A stretch of 64,000 nucleotides of DNA from Prevotella sp. MGM1 (GTDB lineage Bacteria; Bacteroidota; Bacteroidia; Bacteroidales; Bacteroidaceae). Location: NCBI RefSeq assembly GCF_002933775.1, contig NZ_BEWV01000204.1:26284-90283 (forward strand). Reading direction: 5' to 3'. Position numbers and translations under genes: made by a program. A model generated the notes under the pieces. That model was not told the origin of the DNA and ran no database searches. It worked only from the letters and a program-made list of their open reading frames with translations. Positions 27,823 to 36,200 of this stretch are shown here, piece by piece; position 1 is the stretch's first letter; each line of letters opens with the position of its first letter.

Positions 27823-27859
27823 CAAAGGTAAGAGGAAGAACGAAGAAAATGGGGACAAA
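27823..27859 (-). promoter_or_regulatory. Late-type promoter P4 (TTTGTCCCC-25-TACCTTTG)
   Basis: Minus-strand TTTG (27859-27856) with TCCCC, a 25 nt gap, then TACCTTTG (27830-27823), about 25 nt before the ATG at 27800. It drives the tail operon and divides it from the mini-gene array. Confidence 0.65.
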
Positions 27860-27887
27860 ACAAAACCCGAAAAACAGAAAGACGGAT

Positions 27888-28096
27888 TCAAAAAAAGTAT
27901 TCAAAAAAGACTACCGTCTTCGGAAAATGAGCCAAAGATATAATATCCGATGCTGCCAAATACTCATAACGAGTATTCAGCGTGCAAGCTACTCCACCGT
28001 CCGCAGTATTGACAGGAACAATTTGCCCCCCCGAACAAACTTCGGAGAAGCGGAGGACGTGATGAAAAGTTTTAGGCAAGACGAATTACATTTCAT
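27888..28096 (-). CDS. TRD-like mini-gene 1, split by G7 tract
   Basis: Start ATG at 28096, inside the tail codons of the preceding mini-gene. As sequenced (G7 at 28032-28026) it reads to VRGG and then out of frame. With G8 it becomes 69 aa: RGGQIVPVNT, ADGGVACTLNTRYEYLA, IISLAHFP, ending TVVFFEYFF. That half is clearly homologous to mini-gene 7 (GCSATLTTRYEAIGSGN). The ADG-x-TLxTRY pattern resembles target-recognition segments of cytosine-5 methyltransferases. Confidence 0.6.
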
Positions 28097-28270
28097 GTTC
28101 TACAACTATATAGTGCATATTTCTATAAAATACTCCAGCAAGAAGTGTAGATGCTACCCCCCCATAGAACGCATATTATACAAATCCAGGAACTCTGCAT
28201 GATGTGTCGGAGTCCAACCCTTCTGTATGAGTTGTGTCAAGTTCTTATTATTCGCAGCCATAATCATCAT
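28086..28270 (-). CDS. TRD-like mini-gene 2, split by G7 tract
   Basis: ATG at 28270. The N-terminal part NLTQLIQKGWTPTHHAEFLD is convincingly protein-like up to MRSMGG at the G7 tract (28163-28157), where a stop follows. With G8 the frame continues GGVASTLLAGVFYRNMHY and ends IVVEHEM (61 aa in all). The -IVVEHE- tail is the common ending of this family. Confidence 0.6.
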
Positions 28271-28429
28271 ACTCTACCAATAAACACATAGGACATCTAT
28301 AGTCCGATGTACGTAAACAAGGACAAACAGGCTTCCACATAGGATGGTCAATCCCCCCCCCCCATGTCGCCATTCAAAGAAATGCCCCCAAATGTGCGGA
28401 GCACATTTATAGCCAGATACTATCATCAT
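28248..28429 (-). CDS. TRD-like mini-gene 3, split by G11 tract
   Basis: ATG at 28429, embedded in the EYDD codons of mini-gene 4. It reads YKCAPHIWGHFFEWRH into a G11 tract (28363-28353); 12 or 9 G are needed to continue IDHPMWKPVCPCLRTSDYRC and end LLVEYDDYGCE (59-60 aa). PCLRTSDY resembles the PTLRT step of methyltransferase recognition segments. Confidence 0.6.
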
Positions 28430-28567
28430 ATTCAATCAATATACCGGCATCCTGCATGTTGGCGCGGATGGTACGAGACAAGTTCCACAACGGACCACGG
28501 TTGAAATCCGGTGTACATTGACAATATACCCCCCCATTCGATATGGTAACGGAGTAGATGCCATCAT
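28407..28567 (-). CDS. TRD-like mini-gene 4, split by G7 tract
   Basis: ATG at 28567, overlapping the stop of mini-gene 5. It reads MMASTPLPYRMGG to the G7 tract (28535-28529). G8 joins it to VYCQCTPDFNRGPLWNLS and RTIRANMQDAGILIEYDD, ending SIWL (53 aa). SRTIRAN followed by ILIEYD is the family pattern. An alternative open frame (IYSVTISNGG) crosses the tract uninterrupted but lacks a start. Confidence 0.6.
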
Positions 28568-28855
28568 TAAAGCAAACGTTCTATCCATAAAAGGTTATCT
28601 TTTTGAACTGATGTAATTGTATTTGTAAACTTCTCGGAGCCCAATTCAATAACCTGATGAAAACGACGATCAGCATGAGCGCCGCGAAACGAAAGGTTGT
28701 CGAGATCACGATTGACAGAAGTTGCAATACGAACACCTGCAGAAGATTCTTCGGGGTATCGGTCATAGATATACATATTATCTTTACATCTGCCACGACA
28801 CGCACAAATGCAGACATAAGTAATACGTGCCGTTGGGGATTTTAATTAGTATCAT
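28567..28855 (-). CDS. TRD-like mini-gene 5, frame broken without a G tract
   Basis: The coding part (28845-28567) includes CRGRCKDNMYIYDRYPEESS, RGAHADRRFHQVIELG and TNTITSVQKDNLLWIE. The block RG-x(5)-R-x(n)-LG-x(3)-TNTITSVQKDN closely recalls the recognition-region block of phage cytosine-5 methyltransferases. The expected ATG at 28855 is in another frame and stops after MILIKIPNGTYYLC and nine further residues. No homopolymer joins the two, so this copy may be degraded, or may start at the internal ATG at 28776. Confidence 0.5.
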
Positions 28856-29042
28856 ACTCAACAAGAATAAGATTATCCTTCAAGACAGAAGTTATCGTGT
28901 TGGAGTACGAAGACAGGGAAGGAAGCAACTGCCGGTCAGAAAATCGACAAAAGCCCCCCCTATCACCATGTATGCGTCGCAAAAGACGAGCGTGTTCCGT
29001 GCGAACCGGAATAAGGACAGAAAAACACCTAACACAATCCAT
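28842..29042 (-). CDS. TRD-like mini-gene 6, in frame across G7
   Basis: 66 aa, and the only array member whose G tract (28960-28954) is in frame as sequenced: HGDRGGFCRFSD, then SYSNTITSVLKDNLILVEYD. The ATG at 29042 overlaps the last codons and stop of the C5 methyltransferase gene, so the two are probably coupled. If the family acts as loose recognition modules, this is the one currently expressible next to the catalytic core. Confidence 0.65.
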   Translation of the reverse strand: MDCVRCFSVLIPVRTEHARLLRRIHGDRGGFCRFSDRQLLPSLSSYSNTITSVLKDNLILVEYDTN

Positions 29043-30177
29043 GCTCCTTGCGAAATGCAGCTATCTCATCATCAGACAACTTATGATCCGTATAAACGTA
29101 GATGATGTGAGCAGATTTATCTGCCTCGTTTGTCTGAAGAAACTTGATGACACTATCCGGTTTAAGGAAATAAGATTCGTCCACCTCTTCATCCAGTACA
29201 TCAGCAATACATTTCAACAACTTGAAAGATTTTGGGAAACGATAAACAGGAAGACCGAGGTCACGACGGACGGACAACATGAAAACTCGCTCACGGTTTT
29301 GCGGAACTCCATAGTCCTTAGCGTTGAGTATAGCCCAATAGTTATCATATCCACAATCACTGCACACCTGCTGCCAGGCACGGAAATCATCAATGTTCAC
29401 CTCATTAACCAATGCACGCACATTCTCTTGAAGCAAGAACTTCGGGTGCAAAGCACGGATGGCTTCCTCTGTGTACCACAAAATAGAAGAACGAGTACCA
29501 GAGCCTTTCTTAAGGCCTGCACGCTTGCCAGCCTGACTGATACTCTGACAAGGTGTAGAATAAGTGAGCATGTCAATGTCATCCTCTCCCTGTTCCTTGA
29601 GATGCTTACAGAAAGAATGCCAATCAATCTTCGTCATATCGCCGAGATTGCGGTCTTTCCATTGCGGGAAGAGCAAATTATGCGCTACCACAGCCGGCTG
29701 CCGTTCGAGAGGGACATTCGCTTTTTCCGGGTCAAATTCAGACCATGCCATCAACTCATAAGAAACGGTGTGCCCACCCTGGTTCGCGGCATCCACTAAC
29801 TGCTGCATAGCAATAGCTTGCGAGTCATAACCGGAACAAAGCGTGACAAGCCTTATTTTGGATGGCAACGGAGCACGGAATGTAGGGTCAGGAAACAAAT
29901 TATAGGCATCATCGGGGTCATCCTCCGTCAGCCAAATGTTGCGAAAGATATAGTAAAGGCAAGAGACCACAATACTGTTTCCTGCCAACTTGTATATAGA
30001 CGAGCGGGAAAGAGAAGAATCCTCACACATAGTAATGATGTCAGGCTCTGGTACATCCATCAGACGCAGGCACTCACGTTCAGTAAGTTTGCGAATGTCA
30101 AAATACCGGACAGGATGAGATGGGTCACGCTTTCCCTGTAAGTCAGGATGATTATCCGGGTATATTTTTGCAATCAT
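29029..30177 (-). CDS. Circularly permuted cytosine-5 DNA methyltransferase
   Basis: 382 aa. Motif order is permuted: motifs IX/X come first (IRKLTERECLRLMDV, KLAGNSIVVSCLYYIF, residues 29-80), followed by motif I (LVTLCSGYDSQAIAMQ, near 105), motif IV (TPCQSISQAG, catalytic Cys near 205), motif VI (LQENVRALV) and motif VIII (VPQNRERVFML, near 310). After motif VIII only about 65 residues remain, ending at KEHGLC, so there is little room for a recognition domain. That gap fits the detached TRD-like genes on both sides. Confidence 0.88.
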   Translation of the reverse strand: MIAKIYPDNHPDLQGKRDPSHPVRYFDIRKLTERECLRLMDVPEPDIITMCEDSSLSRSSIYKLAGNSIVVSCLYYIFRNIWLTEDDPDDAYNLFPDPTFRAPLPSKIRLVTLCSGYDSQAIAMQQLVDAANQGGHTVSYELMAWSEFDPEKANVPLERQPAVVAHNLLFPQWKDRNLGDMTKIDWHSFCKHLKEQGEDDIDMLTYSTPCQSISQAGKRAGLKKGSGTRSSILWYTEEAIRALHPKFLLQENVRALVNEVNIDDFRAWQQVCSDCGYDNYWAILNAKDYGVPQNRERVFMLSVRRDLGLPVYRFPKSFKLLKCIADVLDEEVDESYFLKPDSVIKFLQTNEADKSAHIIYVYTDHKLSDDEIAAFRKEHGLC

Positions 30178-30211
30178 TTTTTTATTCTTTTATATCAAAA
30201 ATCTATTCAAA

Positions 30212-30398
30212 TTATAACTCATATTCATAAAGGACAACAGTCATAGGATAATGAGCCATTGAAATGATATTGCCACTTCCTATGGCTTCATAACGGGTTG
30301 TAAGCGTAGCCGAACAACCATCCGCTGTGGTATTGCAAGGTGTGATTTTACCCCCCGAAGAAGCGTGTAGTTCCTATATAAGTAATACTAAAAATCAT
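30212..30398 (-). CDS. TRD-like mini-gene 7, split by G6 tract
   Basis: ATG at 30398, inside the tail of mini-gene 8. It reads IFSITYIGTTRFFGG and stops just after the G6 tract (30356-30351). With G8 or G5 it joins KITPCNTTADGCSATLTTRY, EAIGSGNIISMAHYPM and the tail TVVLYEYEL (61-62 aa). Homologous to mini-gene 1. It lies 34 nt upstream of the permuted methyltransferase start. Confidence 0.6.
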
Positions 30399-30565
30399 AT
30401 TCAATCATAACTGCGGTTGCAAAAAAACCATTTCCTTTTGCAAACAAAAAGTTATAGACTCCCATTTTATAGTAATTCGCTTTAATGGTACGTACATTTT
30501 TCCCCCCCCCCATCTGCATTAAGGACAAATAATCTCTTAATGTTACGGTATCTTGCCCAAATCAT
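30388..30565 (-). CDS. TRD-like mini-gene 8, split by G10 tract
   Basis: ATG at 30565, overlapping the stop of the preceding gene. It reads IWARYRNIKRLFVLNADGGG into a G10 tract (30511-30502). G9 or G12 gives KNVRTIKANYYKMGVYNFLF, AKGNGFFATAVMIEYDF (58 aa). RTIKANYY and VMIEYD again match recognition-segment patterns of phage C5 methyltransferases. Confidence 0.6.
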
Positions 30566-30807
30566 TGAGGTGTTATTTCTTCGATGGTCACAGTATATCC
30601 TTCACCCTCTTCCGTCCGCCATTCTTTGCACCGAGGCAAATCTATCAACGTGTCGCCACATTGCTCATTGAATGTTCCCCTGCAATCAGCAAGTTCTTTT
30701 TCAAAAGCCCTCATTACATCATCCAGAGAGATGAAAAGATTATGTCTATCCGAAACATTTTCATGTGTTTCAAGGAGTGTCGCAAGAAGATAAAATTTCT
30801 GTTTCAT
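30562..30807 (-). CDS. Small acidic hypothetical protein (81 aa)
   Basis: ATG at 30807, inside the tail codons of mini-gene 9. Helical and acidic (LFISLDDVMRAFEKELADCR, ending VTIEEITPQ). It has no G tract and no IEY tail, so it is not a member of the array family although packed within it. Function unknown. Confidence 0.6.
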   Translation of the reverse strand: MKQKFYLLATLLETHENVSDRHNLFISLDDVMRAFEKELADCRGTFNEQCGDTLIDLPRCKEWRTEEGEGYTVTIEEITPQ

Positions 30808-30939
30808 TGTATTCAATTAAAATTTTCGGTTTATCCATGTCATGTCCTTTACCCCCCCAGCCAAGCATAGTGCGATGCCGATGGGAGAAACTACGATGCC
30901 GTTCTGCGAAGGAGAATAGTAACCAAGAATTACCGGCAT
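30770..30939 (-). CDS. TRD-like mini-gene 9, split by G7 tract
   Basis: ATG at 30939. It reads PVILGYYSPSQNGIVVSPIG, IALCLAGG to the G7 tract (30858-30852). With G8 it continues GKGHDMDKPKILIEYNETEI and ends SSCDTP (56 aa). NGIVVSPIGIALCL, GGG, then PKILIEY is the clearest match in the array to the G-x-SPxxxxxL-x-GGG-x-PKIIEY recognition-segment pattern. Confidence 0.65.
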
Positions 30940-30941
30940 GT

Positions 30942-31298
30942 TCACAGGCGATTGGACTGGCTTGCGGACCATACGAGGTTTTTATAATGATTATTGGAGC
31001 GATTACCATCCTTGTGCAGCACATGCGGGAGATTATCATCGTTGCGGACAAAAGACATGGCCACCAAACGGTGAACCTTAAAGTTCTTTCCCTGAATGCG
31101 AACGCGCCGATACCCCTTTCCATTGAAAGAGGCAATAGGACGAAAGTCCTGAAAAAACCTTGCAGCATCCATGTCGTAATAGCACAACGGCGAAGAACAG
31201 CCTGCACTGACCGTTCGGGAGGAATAAACCTCCCCACTGTCAGAAATGAAATAAGAGGTCCGGCCAACCTCATAGAATTTTCTCACTCTACAATTCAT
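30942..31298 (-). CDS. HNH homing endonuclease-like protein
   Basis: 118 aa. KVHRLVAMSFVRN, LPHVLHKDGNRSNNHYKNLV and the final W match the HNH_3 nuclease pattern (H-R-L-V-A, H-K-D-G-N-R, N-L-V-W). The N-terminal FISDSGEVYSSRTVSAGCSS resembles a NUMOD4-type entry. The ATG is inside the last codons of mini-gene 10. Such free-standing nucleases can cut and spread among related loci, which could drive cassette exchange in this array. Confidence 0.8.
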   Translation of the reverse strand: MNCRVRKFYEVGRTSYFISDSGEVYSSRTVSAGCSSPLCYYDMDAARFFQDFRPIASFNGKGYRRVRIQGKNFKVHRLVAMSFVRNDDNLPHVLHKDGNRSNNHYKNLVWSASQSNRL

Positions 31299-31471
31299 GT
31301 TCTATCAATATGTATGGTGTAGTATTATACATGTCCGTATTCTTGTCCTTGCATATACCCCCCCCCGGAGAATGAGGTAATGGTGTTGCATATATGTTTG
31401 AAGTGATAACGCAACACCGTCCCCCGTTTTTCTCCGGAGCGAGTCCACCCTATGAAATGACAGTCATTCAT
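31288..31471 (-). CDS. TRD-like mini-gene 10, split by G9 tract
   Basis: ATG at 31471, overlapping the stop of the sliding clamp gene. It reads NDCHFIGWTRSGEKRGTVLR, YHFKHICNTITSFSGG to a G9 tract (31366-31358). With G8 it continues GICKDKNTDMYNTTPYILIE and ends HEL (60 aa). ICNTITSF-x-GGG and YILIEHE match the family pattern and share NTITS with mini-genes 5 and 6. Confidence 0.65.
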
Positions 31472-32603
31472 CAATGCGCATGGGCATTATCAATTCTATC
31501 AGTGAAGAATTGGTAGCATCCTCACGAACAGTCACTGCACGTTCAGGAGCAGACAATTCGAGACGAACATTATCCGTAGAGACGACAGAAAGAACCGTCA
31601 GGAAGTGACTCGAACGAAGACCAATAGCAAATCCGTCAGGAAGCGTACAATCATCAGAAGACAGGTCTTCGCGGGCCTTGCGTGAAAAGTCCACATCCTC
31701 GGCACAGAGAGAAACAGCACCATCCTGTTTGCGTATAGACACAATCTGTGTGGCAGAATTAGACATAAGGGACACGCGCTTGAGTGCATTTACAAGGTCA
31801 CGCACCGGCATGACAAGATGGTAAGGCGACTGTGCAGGAATGACCGAGTTGTAGTTCGGATATTTTCCCACTACATCCGTCACATAAAGTGTGGTGTCAT
31901 CAGCCGAAATGATCAGTTTCTTACCATCATGCCGCAAAGACACCATTTCCACATTTGCGAAGGCGGCATCAATCGCAGGAACAGCCTTTTTATATAATAG
32001 GATAAGACACGGTTTACCATTTGTAACAAACGGAATCCCATTCGTATAAACATACTTATAAAGCATGTGCCCGGATGTGGCAACAAAAGTAACCCCCTCG
32101 TTTGACACATCAAGCGCCACGGCACTCAGTTGTGGGCGCAAATCATCATCGGCTGTACAGGCAGATGCGGCCTTGACCGAAGGCAGAAAGACCGACAGAG
32201 GCAAAGAAAACTCAACCGTGGTGTTCTCCTGCTCAACTGGCAGAGGAAAGTCTGCACCATTAAAAGCCGGAACAGAGAAGTCACCACCCTTGTAACGAAA
32301 CGAAGCAAGAAAAGAGGTGTCATCTATTATCATTTCTACAGGCTGCTCCGGAAGCGTAGCCAAAATGGGTGAAACCATTGCCACTGGGAGGCAGAAAGGG
32401 CGAAAAACACCATTGTCCATGCGACGCAAGTCTATCGGCATTGTCAGTGTATTTTCGGATGACGAACCCGTAATGAAAAACTTATCATCCTTGAAAGACA
32501 CCAGCGCATTGTCAAGCAAAGGGAGCGTGTTTCGCTTGAGGATGACCTTAGAAACCGTGCTCAGCGCACGTAAAAGTTCTTTGGAAGAAACAGAAAATTT
32601 CAT
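31464..32603 (-). CDS. dnaN: DNA polymerase III beta subunit (sliding clamp)
   Basis: 379 aa, the normal length of bacterial beta clamps. MKFSVSSKELLRALSTVSKV and the C-terminal LIELIMPMRIDE match the family, with three repeated clamp domains. Expected to encircle DNA and tether a polymerase; no replicative polymerase is seen here, so it probably recruits the host enzyme. It starts the replication block and overlaps mini-gene 10. Confidence 0.9.
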   Translation of the reverse strand: MKFSVSSKELLRALSTVSKVILKRNTLPLLDNALVSFKDDKFFITGSSSENTLTMPIDLRRMDNGVFRPFCLPVAMVSPILATLPEQPVEMIIDDTSFLASFRYKGGDFSVPAFNGADFPLPVEQENTTVEFSLPLSVFLPSVKAASACTADDDLRPQLSAVALDVSNEGVTFVATSGHMLYKYVYTNGIPFVTNGKPCLILLYKKAVPAIDAAFANVEMVSLRHDGKKLIISADDTTLYVTDVVGKYPNYNSVIPAQSPYHLVMPVRDLVNALKRVSLMSNSATQIVSIRKQDGAVSLCAEDVDFSRKAREDLSSDDCTLPDGFAIGLRSSHFLTVLSVVSTDNVRLELSAPERAVTVREDATNSSLIELIMPMRIDE

Positions 32604-32628
32604 ATTTAACAGTTTTTATGTCTTATAC

Positions 32629-33231
32629 TTAGAATGGCAAATCTTCATCAGCCGGTGCCCACTGTCCGCTGTTGTCATCAATCGGGACTGCAGAAGAATA
32701 TCCCGTCACACCTTGTGCAACAGGTGCCGAAACATTCATGTGCGTATTCGCTTGGGTCTGTTCCTCGATAAGATAAGAGTCACCCATCTGGAACGGCATC
32801 ATCGTGGATATAGCCCGGGCGAGATCAGTGCCACTCGTGTCCGTCTGTTCTGCCCATTCCGGATGTTCTGCCTTGATACGCTTCTCCAAAGCCGCACGAA
32901 TCTTCGTGCGTTTCTCTTCCGGAAGCATGTAGCACACCTGATAGGCAGGAACATTATAAAGCGTCACCTGCTCACCCTTCCGCATCAATCCCTGCTTGAC
33001 CGCCTCGATGTAACGATTAGAGCATGAGCGTTGCTGCGTGTTGATAAAAGCACGGAAGCCAGAAGCATTGCGTTTTGTCTCATCACGATTGTCCGCACGC
33101 ACATCGATGCCATTGATGGCTGCGGGGATGAAGATTCCAGGAACAGGAGCCTGCCCCTCCCCACGCGGAAGATTTATAAACTGCGCCCCGATGAATATGC
33201 CGAGGTCTTGAGAATTTCTGTAACGTGCCAT
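32629..33231 (-). CDS. Single-stranded DNA-binding-like protein with acidic tail
   Basis: 200 aa. The C-terminus ADEDLPF is the classic SSB tip (acidic residues then PF) that binds partner proteins. The N-terminal 160 residues are not a recognisable standard OB fold but are beta-rich, followed by a Gln/Thr linker. Position between the clamp and the primase-helicase supports an ssDNA-binding role. Confidence 0.7.
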   Translation of the reverse strand: MARYRNSQDLGIFIGAQFINLPRGEGQAPVPGIFIPAAINGIDVRADNRDETKRNASGFRAFINTQQRSCSNRYIEAVKQGLMRKGEQVTLYNVPAYQVCYMLPEEKRTKIRAALEKRIKAEHPEWAEQTDTSGTDLARAISTMMPFQMGDSYLIEEQTQANTHMNVSAPVAQGVTGYSSAVPIDDNSGQWAPADEDLPF

Positions 33232-33249
33232 AATTGCTTTATTTTTATA

Positions 33250-36200
33250 TTAAAACGGTAAATCTTCTTGTGACGGATCAACCGGGTTTCCCGGAGCTGG
33301 ATTCCCGGAAACAGGAGATGCGGGTGCCGAAATCAGCGCCCGTTTTCGCTGCCGTGAATCAAGGTAGTTGCGCCAGCGTTCCTGCTCCTCCAAAGATAGA
33401 GAGACCACGTTTCCCTCATCATCCACGATTGGTGTCGGGTCTGGCAGGGAGAGAAAATGCGTATAGACCTTCATCAGTTCATCGTTATTCTCAGGTATGC
33501 TATCCTTGCCCTGTCGATAGAAATACACTGCGTGCTCCGTGCGTTGCAGTTCGCGTATCTGCTTGGGATGAATGGTGGTATCATCCTCCCACTCACGTCC
33601 CACAAAGTAGCGTCGCGTACACCAGGCCTGGTGTGCAAAATAATTTGTCTCGACCGCTTTCTTGAGCGTCTTTCCATCCGCACGCTTGAAAAGTTGCGGA
33701 GGATTCATCAGGATGCCAGCCGTCTCGCAATAATCGAGCACGCGCCGTTTGAACGCCTTTGGAGAAAAGCTGTCCGTCTTATTTTTAGAGGCTTCTGCAA
33801 AATCAGACTTATATTCCTCAAGCATAGAGTCAAGGTCAATGGGGATGCCATAAACCTCCCGCTCGAAGAAGACACGCGCAAAGCGGAGGAAAGCCTCGCC
33901 GAGCGACTGAGTAAGTGTTCGTTGCTCCATATATTTTTTCTGTGCATCCACCTTCTCATCGTAGCGCATAACAAACTGTACCGAAAGCGCACAAATCATG
34001 GCTATCTGGTTACGTGAAGATGCGGACAACTTATCGGGCGAGACCGCATTAAAATCCGGCATAATGTCAGAAATATAACGGGCCGCCTTATTCTTCATAA
34101 TGTTCTGCCCGCAGAAACGATGAGAGAAGCCACCAAGACAGACACGACGCATGGTAGAGTCGTCAAGGTCGTGAAGCGGATAATTAGATGTGACCACATG
34201 ACCTGGACCTTCAGACAGCGGTATTGTGATGCGATCCTTGTACATATATCTCACGGAAAAATCACCTGTCGTGAGATTATATAATTTTCCGAAGTCAAGA
34301 GTTTGATCTACGTCCTCCCAATGCACGATACGATGCTTATGGTGCTGGTATTCGGCAAGGTTAGACGAAAACTCCTTATTGGAAATCAGGTCGCGACCAT
34401 TTACGTTCAAAATATGCGCCGCACAACCCGCGAAGATGCGCACGAAAGTAGATTTTCCAGAGCCACCCTCAGCGCGGTTGGCAGCAGTCACCACATTCTC
34501 TATCAGATAAGAAATGCAATTAGACTTAGAATCACGATAGCGCCACAACATACGGCCGAGACAGAAGACAAGATTGGCAAAGCGGCAATCCAGTTCCATC
34601 TGCTCCTCAGAAGAGAACTCACGACCATCATGCAGCAGTTCCTGCTCATGTTCCCATTCCTCATTGGCAAAGCCACGCAACACACGAAGCGTAGGCCACA
34701 ATTCAGCCTCCTTCTTTCCTTTCCAATCCACTATCCAACGATGAGACTGTGCCCATAGAGCAAGTTCATTTTCTTCCTGCGCCAGTTGTTGAAGCGTATA
34801 AAGCGGTTTGCCAAGATCGTCTTTCTGCGTGCGTTTCCGCTGAATATCGTCCTTACGCTTGCGGTAAGCAGGATTTTCTGAAATATCAAAAGGAAGGTTA
34901 CGGATAGGTGTCATGTTCCAGTGAAGCAATGCCGCACGATCCACATTGAAGTCGATGCTGTCATAAGTGCACATGGATATTTCTTTCTCCGTGATGCGCA
35001 ATGCCCCATTATCGTAGAAAAAGTGCTCCACATGTCGTCCATAACCATCTGTATAGTTCAGTTTTACAGCAGGAAGAGAAGCTATCGTCTTCTCGTTAAT
35101 CTCCTTATTCGCCCGGAGAACAGCCTGCACCATCTTCTCGTATTCGTCCGGGGTGGAACGTTCATCGTTCACCTGGCGAGCATACTCCTTGAGCTTCTCA
35201 ATCGTAGCCTGCACCATAGATGCAGCATCCAGTTCGTCGGCAAAAGGACCATCGATGTGGATATATCGTCCAATCTTATCCGGCTCATCAGTCCGCACAT
35301 CACGAGCATAACCCGCAGAAGCCATAAACTCCCATAAAGTAGCAGGATTGATGGTATAGAAAACCTCCTTAACAATGCCATTCCTGTCACGCTTCTCCTT
35401 GCGCTCGAACGGGTCAGAGCAAAGGGCCGAAGTGATGCAGGCAGAGAAAAGGCGGTTGATGTCATAATCGTACTGAGAACCCTCACGTGGCAACATACGA
35501 TAAGAAAGAAAAAAGTCGCGAACGGAAGACACCGGATTACAGTAGAGCCGAGGAAAAAACAAGTGCGCCCGGTCGGAGACTGTCCCAGGTAGTTCCGCCC
35601 GCATTATAGAGCGGTATCGGCAGCTTATGTCACGCGCATGGAGACGCTGCTTGTTAGACGATGGAAACAACGTATAAAGATTATCCGCAAAACGGTACAT
35701 TTTGTTGTAATGAACCGAAGAAAACGGCACATCTCCATAGGGGAAACAAACATGAAACCATCGAGATCCAAATTGTGAGGGATAAGTATGACGGAGCGCC
35801 TTCAAATGATAGTATGTGGCAATAGCATCAGGAGCAGTAGCACAGAAGATGATGTTACGCGCCTTGATGTCCTTCTCCTTGATTTTCTCTTCCTTTTGCT
35901 CAGCCTTGAGTGTCCCACGTTCATTCACATCCTCCATCCATATTGTACGAGAATGCTCATATACCTCAGACGCGTCCGTCTCCTGTATGGCATCAAATAC
36001 ACCTGTATTGTCCGATGTGCGCAATTCAACAGCCCGTTTGAACATCTTGTCACCAGCCAGCCAGCGAGAAACCTTAGAAGAAGAATGCTCGTCCGTATTA
36101 GAGAACACCATGGGAGTAAGGTGGTCGTTAGCCGGAAAAAAAACACATCCGCAGTCCTCGCGTTCGTCATCAGCCAGGCAGATAAAGATAGGCGACCACG

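Noticed and set aside
30770..31273. A 167-codon minus-strand open frame covering this span
   Set aside because: Its first two thirds run antiphase through the HNH gene, which has clear family motifs. Only its end, shared with mini-gene 9, is likely coding.
27888..31471. Reading the G-tract frame breaks as ordinary sequencing errors
   Set aside because: Not fully excluded, and it is the chief caveat: most loci need one G more, as under-called homopolymers would. But loci at 31358 and 30502 need one fewer, 30351 is off by two, and the concentration of tracts in one gene family is not explained by error alone.
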